From contig JAXMBA010000005.1 of assembly GCA_046350095.1 (NCBI GenBank), positions 62,001 to 126,000 of the forward strand: DNA of 64,000 nucleotides. Reading direction: 5' to 3'. The stretch comes from Urbifossiella sp046350095 (lineage in GTDB: Bacteria > Planctomycetota > Planctomycetia > Gemmatales > Gemmataceae). The translations under genes and the position numbers were made by a program. Every line of letters starts with the position of its first letter. Within the stretch, counting starts at the first letter, position 1. Below the pieces are notes generated by a model. It ran no database searches and was not told the origin of the DNA. It worked only from the letters and a program-made list of their open reading frames with translations. Positions 51,843 through 58,210 of this stretch are shown here, piece after piece.

Positions 51843-52334
51843 TTAACCCGCGGTTGCGGCGGGGGTTACGGCCACGGCCTCGGCCGTCTTCAGGAGCGTT
51901 TGGAGCTCGCCTGTGAACACGAACTTCGAATCTGTGACGCCGGGCGGCAGCTGGTCGGGGCCGACGTGCGCGAACAGGATGTCGGCCTCGGCCACCAGGT
52001 CGTCGCCGCTCTTCACCGTCCCACTGACCCGGCCGCCGGTCGCCCCCAGGTCCACGAGGGTGGCGGTGTAAGTCAGCTGTTCGCCGGGGTACGCCTCGCG
52101 GGCGAACTTGGCGCTCATCTTGGCGAGGACGACGTTCTCGCGGAAGCCGTTGGCCTCGCCGACGAGGATACCGCCGGTCTGGGCGAGTCCTTCGAGGATG
52201 AGCGGCGCCGGCATGACGGGGAAGCCGGGGAAGTGGTCGGCGAAGTGGTCCTCGGCCAGGGACAGGCACTTCACCGCCGTCGCCGCCTTCCGCGACTCGA
52301 ACGCCGTGAACCGGTCGATCCACGTCCAGCGCAT
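51843..52334 (-). CDS. FabZ-type 3-hydroxyacyl-ACP dehydratase (hot-dog fold)
   Basis: A 163-residue single hot-dog domain. The active-site region CLSLAEDHFADHFPGFPVMPAPLILEGLAQTGGIL keeps both the His (DHFP) and the Glu (LILEGLAQ) of FabZ. Later blocks: VLAKMSAKFAREAYPGEQLTYTATLVD and ADILFAHVG. It would dehydrate 3-hydroxyacyl-ACP to the trans-2-enoyl form. Its ATG overlaps the ACP stop by one base (TGATG). Confidence 0.88.
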   Translation of the reverse strand: MRWTWIDRFTAFESRKAATAVKCLSLAEDHFADHFPGFPVMPAPLILEGLAQTGGILVGEANGFRENVVLAKMSAKFAREAYPGEQLTYTATLVDLGATGGRVSGTVKSGDDLVAEADILFAHVGPDQLPPGVTDSKFVFTGELQTLLKTAEAVAVTPAATAG

Positions 52335-52723
52335 CAGCCGCCCAGCTTCTTCTGGAGGTAGTTCACGATCAGGTCGACCGTGAACAGGTCTTCCATCTTG
52401 TCGAGCCGCGGGTCCTTGCGGAACTCGGTCAGGTCGGCGAACGGCATCTGCTTGGCCAGCTCGTCCAGCCCCTTGGCCGTCACCTTGCCGTCGGCCACGA
52501 ACTCGGCGTCGCCCTGGAAGATCGACTCGGGGAAGAGCTCCTCCCGCGGGATCTTCACGTTGAACTGCTTCTCCAGCCGGAACACGATGTCGAGGAAGTC
52601 GATCGACTCGGCGTTCAGGTCGGCGCGGAGGCGGCTCGTGAGCTTCACCTCGTCGTCGTCGACGTTGAGGGCGTCCACGAGGGTGGTGCGGACCTTCTCG
52701 AAGATCTCGTCCTTCGTCGGCAT
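52334..52723 (-). CDS. Acyl carrier protein with long C-terminal extension
   Basis: A 129-residue protein; usual ACPs have about 80. The core DEIFEKVRTTLVDALNVDDDEVKLTSRLRADLNAESIDFLDIVFRLEKQFNVKIP carries the phosphopantetheine Ser in NAES-IDFLD (the usual DSL is ESI). The extension of about 50 residues (DLTEFRKDPRLDKMEDLFTVDLIVNYLQKKLGG) continues with helix-rich sequence that ends like the fourth ACP helix. It is therefore an insert before the last helix rather than a tail. It overlaps the dehydratase gene. The start at 52723 (MPTKDEIFEK) was preferred over 52771. Confidence 0.88.
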   Translation of the reverse strand: MPTKDEIFEKVRTTLVDALNVDDDEVKLTSRLRADLNAESIDFLDIVFRLEKQFNVKIPREELFPESIFQGDAEFVADGKVTAKGLDELAKQMPFADLTEFRKDPRLDKMEDLFTVDLIVNYLQKKLGG

Positions 52724-52767
52724 GACAGAACCTCCGGTGGCCCGCAGGGCGGGGGTGTCGGTGCGGG

Positions 52768-53532
52768 TCACGCGGTCACGGCACCCAGGCTGAGGCCGCC
52801 GTCCACGGTGAGCACCTGGCCGGTGACGTAGGCGGCCGCGGGGCCGGCCAGGAACGCCACCACCCCCGCAATGTCCTCGGGCTTGCCGAGGCGGCGCAGG
52901 GGGACCAGCTTCTTGGCGATGAAGTCCCCGCCCTTGGCGCGGACCGCCTCGCTCATGTCCGTCTCGATGAACCCCGGCGCGACCGCGTTGACGGTCACGC
53001 TGCGGCTGCCGAGTTCCACGGCCAGGGCGCGGGTGAAGCTGTTCACCGCCCCCTTGCTGGCCGCGTAGTTCGTCTGGCCGGCGTTCACGTGGCTGGCCGC
53101 GACGCTCGACACGTTGATGATCCGGCCGCTCCGCTGCTTCAGGGCCATCTGGTCGGCGACGGCCCGGCAGAAGTAGAACGTGCCGTTCAGGTTCGTGTCG
53201 ATCACCGCCTGCCAGTTCTCGGGCTCCATCCGCACGAACAGCCCGTCGCGGATGACGCCGGCGTTATTCACCAGGATATCGACCCGGCCCCAGTCCGCCA
53301 GCACCTGATCGACCACCCGGCGGGCGGCGGCGGGGTCGGCCACGTCGGCCTGGATCGCCTTCGCGGTCCCGCCGGCCGCGGTGATCTCCTTCTCTAGTTC
53401 TTCGGCCGCCGCCTGGCTGCCGCGGTAGACGAAGGCGACTTTCGCGCCCTCCGCGGCGAGTTTCTGCACCACCGCACGGCCGATCCCGCGGCTCCCGCCG
53501 GTGACGAGGGCGACTTTGTCGGTCAGGGTCAT
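52768..53532 (-). CDS. fabG: 3-oxoacyl-ACP reductase (SDR)
   Basis: A 254-residue short-chain dehydrogenase. Marks: VALVTGGSRGIGRAVVQKLA (NADP loop), DILVNNAGVIRDGLFVRM, the Ser-Tyr-Lys triad in INVSSVAASHVNAGQTNYAASKGAV, and the FabG end PEDIAGVVAFLAGPAAAYVTGQVLTVDGGLSL. It reduces 3-oxoacyl-ACP to 3-hydroxyacyl-ACP. ATG 53532 overlaps the stop of the second hot-dog gene by four bases; the ACP gene follows 44 bases later. Paralogues are likely elsewhere. Confidence 0.93.
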   Translation of the reverse strand: MTLTDKVALVTGGSRGIGRAVVQKLAAEGAKVAFVYRGSQAAAEELEKEITAAGGTAKAIQADVADPAAARRVVDQVLADWGRVDILVNNAGVIRDGLFVRMEPENWQAVIDTNLNGTFYFCRAVADQMALKQRSGRIINVSSVAASHVNAGQTNYAASKGAVNSFTRALAVELGSRSVTVNAVAPGFIETDMSEAVRAKGGDFIAKKLVPLRRLGKPEDIAGVVAFLAGPAAAYVTGQVLTVDGGLSLGAVTA

Positions 53533-54008
53533 CGGAGAGCCCCAGTCAGGAGAGCCCAGCGCGTCTTCCAGTGGTCTTGCAGCCTGGCGTCGGCCGCGGC
53601 CCCGGCGGCGCCCTTGCTGGCCAGGCTGTAGCCGTGCAGCACGAACTGCGCGGCGACGGTCTGCTGCCCGGCGTCGTTGGTGCCCTTGCCCTTGAACGTC
53701 GCCGTATCCCCTTCGTGCTTCACGAGTTCGACCGCGACGCTCATGGTGCGGCCGGGGAGCATGAAGGTGCCGTACTTCACGCTCTTCACGTCGCGGAGCA
53801 CGACGACGGGGTGCTTGAAGTCGGTGGTGGCGCGCCAGAGCCAGGACGCGGCTTCGACCACGGCTTGCAGCATGAGCACGCCGGGCATGATCGGGCACTT
53901 GGGGAAGTGGTCCGCGAGGTACTCTTCCCCGAGGGCGAGGCGCTTGGTGGCGGTGAGCGCCTTGCCGGGCTCGCAGCTGTCGATCCGGTCGATCAGGTGG
54001 AACCGCAT
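53529..54008 (-). CDS. FabZ/FabA-like hot-dog protein with altered active site
   Basis: A 159-residue hot-dog domain, first gene of the cluster. The block RLALGEEYLADHFPKCPIMPGVLMLQAVVEAASWLW keeps the His (DHFP), but Gln replaces the catalytic Glu seen in FabZ. It may thus be a non-catalytic or altered dehydratase partner, or act on another substrate. Later blocks: HPVVVLRDVKSVKYGTFMLPGRTMSVAVELVKHEGD and VAAQFVLHGYS. The start at 54008 (MRFHLIDRID) was chosen over 54161 because the domain starts there. Confidence 0.82.
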   Translation of the reverse strand: MRFHLIDRIDSCEPGKALTATKRLALGEEYLADHFPKCPIMPGVLMLQAVVEAASWLWRATTDFKHPVVVLRDVKSVKYGTFMLPGRTMSVAVELVKHEGDTATFKGKGTNDAGQQTVAAQFVLHGYSLASKGAAGAAADARLQDHWKTRWALLTGALR

Positions 54009-54191
54009 CGCTCTGGTTGTCGCCGGATGTCGTTTCGGGAGAAGGGAGTATATGAAGGGCCGGGGAACGGGACAAGCCCGGGGCGGCGCGGCCCGGCGAC
54101 AATCGGGTCGGGATTCTTGTTTCCGCCGCACCCCCCCCACCGGGTCGCGGAAACATGTCATGAGGTTGAATCGACGAGCGAGAGAGCGACA

Positions 54192-55148
54192 TCACTCGGG
54201 TATCTGGGCCGCCTCACCTCCGGCGCGGGTCGCGAGGGCCGGCAGGATGGGGTCGGCGCTGTACGTGAGGAAGCGGACGGAACCGTCGCAGAAGGCGAAG
54301 TTGGCGCCGCCGGCGTGCAGGGACCAGAATTGGAACATCGCACAATCCGGCGTCGCGGTCAGGTCGGGCTGGCGGTACGGGAACGGGCCGGGGCCGCACT
54401 GCGGGGTCGGGATAAAGCGAGCGAATGGGTTCGGGTCGCGCACCCCGATTACGGACGACAGTTCGCCGTTGCCGTTCGGCTCGGCACCCCAGCCGACGTA
54501 CAACCAGCCGTAGTGCAGGTCGGCCGGCGGCGGCCGCTCCCCGGCCAACAGCGTGTTCGACGTGCCGTCGATGATCCCCACCATGGTCACCTTGCCGTCC
54601 GCGACGATGACCCCGTCGTGCCGCGCGGTGACGGCGCCGGCGTTGCCGAGGTACGAGTTGAAGGCGATCTGCTGCGTCATGCCCGTGGGCCGGGGGAGGG
54701 CCAGCGTGTACAGGAAGTGGACCTCCCAGGGCACGGCCGTGCGCGGGTCGGACGGGCACGAGAACGGCTTGAGCGGCAGACCCACGCCGCGGTGCGGGGT
54801 CGGCAGGAACACGTCCCGCGACTTGCGGTAGTCCGCCTCGACCATCTGCCAGTTGGGTTCGAGTTCGAGGTACGGGGCGATGAGGAGCGGCCACTGGAGG
54901 TGCGGGTAGGGCGACGGGTCGGTGGGGCGGTTGTGCTGGAACGCCGGCGGCAGCCGGCCGACGGTGGACTCGTAGTTCTGCACGGCCAGCCCGATCTGCC
55001 GCAGTTTGCCGCGGCACACCATGCGATCGGCCGCGGCGCGGGCGGCCTGAACGGCGGGGAGGAGCAGCGCGATGAGGATGGCGCAGACGCTGACGACGAC
55101 GAGTACTTCGACGAGGCTGACGCCGCGCCGGCGGTGTGCTGGGGTCAT
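54192..55148 (-). CDS. DUF1559 pseudopilin-like protein
   Basis: A 318-residue protein. The leader MTPAHRRRGVSLVEVLVVVSVCAILIALLLPAVQAAR has a Val instead of the usual Phe after the Gly. DUF1559 blocks: ICR-like QIGLAVQNYESTVGRLPPAF, GTSNTLLAGERPP, and the final HAGGANFAFCDGSVRFL. It overlaps the preceding gene by four bases (ATGA at 55145-55148), so it is coupled to a run of lower-G+C secreted proteins. It may carry their product to the pseudopilin machinery (inference). Confidence 0.88.
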   Translation of the reverse strand: MTPAHRRRGVSLVEVLVVVSVCAILIALLLPAVQAARAAADRMVCRGKLRQIGLAVQNYESTVGRLPPAFQHNRPTDPSPYPHLQWPLLIAPYLELEPNWQMVEADYRKSRDVFLPTPHRGVGLPLKPFSCPSDPRTAVPWEVHFLYTLALPRPTGMTQQIAFNSYLGNAGAVTARHDGVIVADGKVTMVGIIDGTSNTLLAGERPPPADLHYGWLYVGWGAEPNGNGELSSVIGVRDPNPFARFIPTPQCGPGPFPYRQPDLTATPDCAMFQFWSLHAGGANFAFCDGSVRFLTYSADPILPALATRAGGEAAQIPE

Positions 55149-56272
55149 GCGACGGCCCTCCGTCGGCGGATCACAAGCGCGGCCACACCCGTGACGACCG
55201 CAACCACCCCGGCCACTACACCGACGATCCAGGGGGCGTTGCTCGGCGTGGGGTAGGGCGCCGGGGGGCCGGACGGTGTGGAGACGGGCAACAGCTTTGC
55301 CCTTTCGTTGTCGCGGTCCCGAACGGTGTAAGCCGGGTCAAGTTTGCCGTTGTGCCAAACCGGGCAGTCCTCATGCTTGAGGCCGGGAAGGCCGATCACC
55401 TGACCTTCGTTCAGCCCTAGCCCGGCCAGCGTGAATACGGTAGGATCGATGGGGCTAGCGAAATCGGCGTGAGAGATCGTTGTGACCTCTTCGAAAGCGT
55501 ATCTGCCCCCGCCCCGCGTAATAATCGAGTTATGACTGATAGACTTTGGATATAAGTGTCCACCAGGAGTGCGGTGCCAGCTGATTTCAGTAGTGCGCGT
55601 TTCAGACTTTTCCTTGTCCTCGAACCGGTCCATGAAAAAAACAGGGTTGAATGCGACACTCTCACTGAGCCAGACGGATCGCTCTAAATTCTCTTTGGTC
55701 CATGTCGCGACGAGGCAAGGAACACCGTCCCTGCGGTCTGATCGAGTGACTAGGTCGGGGAGACGAAAAAAGGCTGGGAACGAGGTGCCAACTTGGAGGC
55801 CAGGATATAAGCATCGGCCGTCGTTGCTAAGGCCGAAGAATCGCCAGTCAAAACCGGCACAGTAGTTATCCTGTTTGCGCGCACCACGCTTGTTAAACTC
55901 CACCATCGGCTGAACGGTTGGCGTCCCGGGAAAAACCGTCGTGACGATGTCGAATCCATCCATCTCGCACTCTTCGCATATAACTCGCCGATTGCGTACG
56001 TCGTGCCCTTCGCGTGGAGGAACGTAAGTGGCATCAAGATGGTCAACCCGGAATCTACTCCCATCTCGCCACACATGAAGCGTTGAGCTCCAGGCGGTTT
56101 CGTGAGGCGGTTGCGCCTCGGGCACTCGCGACTCGACGCGCAACCGCAACATATAGCGGTTCGGCATCCGAGATTTTGCGACGACGACATCCCTGGCTTT
56201 GCTGAAGGATACCCCAGCTTCTGGCTGGGCCTTCGCTGTGGACGCCATGAGGACGAGAGTCAGGATGTCCAT
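55145..56272 (-). CDS. Exported hypothetical protein with C-terminal membrane anchor
   Basis: A 375-residue protein with signal peptide about 1-16 (MDILTLVLMASTAKAQPE). The body has beta-rich secreted character (SRMPNRYMLRLRVESRVPEAQPP, VHFLY-like and WRDGSRFRVDHLDATYVPP), with a Cys pair CEECE. It resembles an outer-membrane lipoprotein-sorting-type beta fold only vaguely. A Pro-rich stretch precedes the anchor helix (APWIVGVVAGVVAVVTGVAALVI) and RRRR. G+C is visibly lower than in the surroundings. Its stop overlaps the pseudopilin start. The function is unknown. The start was chosen for the signal peptide. Confidence 0.7.
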   Translation of the reverse strand: MDILTLVLMASTAKAQPEAGVSFSKARDVVVAKSRMPNRYMLRLRVESRVPEAQPPHETAWSSTLHVWRDGSRFRVDHLDATYVPPREGHDVRNRRVICEECEMDGFDIVTTVFPGTPTVQPMVEFNKRGARKQDNYCAGFDWRFFGLSNDGRCLYPGLQVGTSFPAFFRLPDLVTRSDRRDGVPCLVATWTKENLERSVWLSESVAFNPVFFMDRFEDKEKSETRTTEISWHRTPGGHLYPKSISHNSIITRGGGRYAFEEVTTISHADFASPIDPTVFTLAGLGLNEGQVIGLPGLKHEDCPVWHNGKLDPAYTVRDRDNERAKLLPVSTPSGPPAPYPTPSNAPWIVGVVAGVVAVVTGVAALVIRRRRAVA

Positions 56273-56390
56273 ACCACGACCTACACGAAGATAGCCGATA
56301 TATCCAGGAGGATAAGCATGGTGTTGCAGTAACCAGTGCTGGCCTAGGCGACAGATACTTGCCATTAGGGGCTGCTATGCAGCTGCATTT

Positions 56391-56873
56391 CTACGGGATC
56401 GGCACGAACTCCTTACAGTATGCACCTCCGTTGGGTAGATTCGTCGACAGGCGCGTGTACATCACTGTGCTTTGTGGCGCCTTAACGTCTCCGATTGGCG
56501 TGCAGAGCATGTATGGCGGCATTTTATCGTATTTAGCCGTACCTGTACACTCTTGTGAGCGGTAACACTCCTTGAGGTCTATACTTTCAGAGCAATACTG
56601 CGTGTATGAAGGTGGCGTCTTTGTCATGTCCTTTTCGGGTGCACTGCACCCGAAGTCATCGATGTTGATCGCAATCCAGTGCAGACAGCTCTGACCACCT
56701 GGTATCTCGCCTTGGCAGCTCGTCGCTTCTTGGTATCCCGCCGGAGCTTTGGTGTAGCCGCACTGCTTCTTCTGCGCCTTCGTGCCGTTGCAGTCGGGCT
56801 GTGAGTGGCTGGACCCATGCACGAGCGCGCAGAGGATGACAACGCTGAAAGTTACACGGCACGTGTTGTTCAG
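56391..56873 (-). CDS. Cys-rich exported hypothetical protein
   Basis: The mature part has 11 Cys in about 140 residues (PDCNGTKAQKKQCGY, SCQGEIPGGQSCLHW, YCSESIDLKECYRSQECTG), suggesting disulfides. A GTG at 56822 opens a 143-residue frame, but the codons upstream to 56873 encode a good signal peptide (NNTCRVTFSVVILCALVHG). The only candidate start there is CTG at 56873. Either the gene uses CTG or its start has decayed. It is AT-richer than the window average. No family was recognised. It is 43 bases downstream of the DUF1573-like gene. Confidence 0.55.
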   Translation of the reverse strand: MNNTCRVTFSVVILCALVHGSSHSQPDCNGTKAQKKQCGYTKAPAGYQEATSCQGEIPGGQSCLHWIAINIDDFGCSAPEKDMTKTPPSYTQYCSESIDLKECYRSQECTGTAKYDKMPPYMLCTPIGDVKAPQSTVMYTRLSTNLPNGGAYCKEFVPIP

Positions 56874-56915
56874 TCGTATCGCATCACCCTGGGTACATGG
56901 TGGCGGAAAGCTTCA

Positions 56916-57677
56916 CTACTTCCGGACACGAACCGGAACAGTGATGGTCTCTTCAGCTGGATTATTCGTGTAGACAACGCACTCTGTGTTGAGAATAGAC
57001 TCGTCCGGTGTTTCGAGATCGAGCTCGAGCGTCACGATTGGTAGTTCTCGTGTATCGACTTTCACGCACCGGTGGCTCGACCGAACGTCAAGCACCTTAG
57101 CCTGCTCCGCAGATGAGGCAGCGCGAATCGTGAAGGACGCCTTCGGTTCTGCCCTTGTTAGGGTCACGCCCCCCGGCTCGATTTCGAAGATTCCCTTCAC
57201 CTCAAAGCGAGATTTGGTGAGTATCTGTTGTGGGGACGACGAGCCAGAGGCAGAGCATACCACGCCAACAGTCTCGACACGTGGACCGCGGCGGTTCCCA
57301 GTGTGAATTTCGATCGTCAACGAGCAACGTTCTCCTGGCCCCAATTCCCGCCTTTCCAGCGTAGCGGCTGTGCACGAGCAGCTTCGCATCAGCTCCCCGA
57401 GCGTGATCGACGTGTCCGTGTCGTTGACGATGACGAACGAGCCGTGCAACTGCTGGTGGAGCCCGACCACGCCGAAATGCTTGTCCGGTTCGAGGACGTG
57501 GACGCCTAGCCGTTCGACCGCGGGGGGGGGGGGGGTAGTCTCTGGCTGAAATTTGAGTGCGTAGACAAACGACGCGACCGAAACCGTGCCGAGGAGAGCG
57601 GAGAGGAGAGTGAGCGCTTTCACGGTCGATCTCGCTGAGGTTGGGCCACTCAACGCTGATCCCGGATCGTGACGCAT
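56916..57677 (-). CDS. DUF1573-like exported protein with a C14 tract in the coding frame
   Basis: A 253-residue protein. An N-terminal membrane helix or uncleaved signal lies at about 20-40 (LTLLSALLGTVSVASFVYAL). A Pro run follows, then the DUF1573 immunoglobulin-like fold: FGVVGLHQQLHGSFVIVNDTDTSITLGELMRSCSCTAATLERRELGPGE, with the CSC motif of the family. A second sandwich ends in VPVRVRK. The Pro run is encoded by 14 consecutive C residues (57522-57535 on the complement). A one-base slip there would stop or restore the downstream frame. First gene of the lower-G+C run. Confidence 0.78.
   Translation of the reverse strand: MRHDPGSALSGPTSARSTVKALTLLSALLGTVSVASFVYALKFQPETTPPPPAVERLGVHVLEPDKHFGVVGLHQQLHGSFVIVNDTDTSITLGELMRSCSCTAATLERRELGPGERCSLTIEIHTGNRRGPRVETVGVVCSASGSSSPQQILTKSRFEVKGIFEIEPGGVTLTRAEPKASFTIRAASSAEQAKVLDVRSSHRCVKVDTRELPIVTLELDLETPDESILNTECVVYTNNPAEETITVPVRVRK
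57522..57535 (-). repeat. 14-base homopolymer (C14 in the sense strand)
   Basis: The longest single-base run I see in the window, near codons 48-52 of the DUF1573-like gene, just after its membrane helix. It is a candidate phase-variation or sequencing-error site. Confidence 0.9.
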
Positions 57678-58210
57678 AGACTAGTAGCCTCACTCTCAGG
57701 CTGTCAAGCGAAATCCACCCGAAAAAAGTTCGCCGTTCCACATGCCGCGCGGGGAGGTGCGGGCCACCCCGTTGCCGTGGGCGGTGGCGCGGTAGCCACC
57801 GTGCCTCATGCCCTGCAGGAATTCCCCGCCCGATTCTGGCCCGCTCTGAAGCCCCGCGGCCCGCTTACCCTGCCCGCAACCGGCACAACCCGCACCGCCC
57901 GCACCGCTTCCGCAACCGGACCACGTCGCACCACCCCGACAGGGGGATTTTTGCTCCCAGCCGACACGACCTGAATCGGCGTCCTACACATCAGCACCGC
58001 CGTCGGAAGTCCCGCCACTGGACTTGACGGAATCGGCGAAAAAAGCGGAAGAACCGTTGCTACCGGAGTGCGCGGTCCGCTAGAAAAAGCTCTCCCATCC
58101 GGGAAAGTCGTCCACGCCGCCGCCGGCCCCGTACGCCGGCGCGGGAACTCGTCGCCCGCGCGGCCCGCCGCGCGGGGCCGGTCGTCCACGCCCGTCACCT
58201 GGTGTGCCCC
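57678..58210. other. 533-base divergent intergenic region
   Basis: It lies between the minus-strand DUF1573-like gene and the plus-strand metzincin gene, and so should hold both promoters. No gene, strong hairpin or clear promoter boxes were recognised. Confidence 0.5.

Noticed and set aside
54009..54191. N-terminal extension of the first hot-dog protein up to 54161
   Set aside because: The extension is Arg/Pro-rich and not conserved in type, and the domain begins at the Met encoded at 54008.
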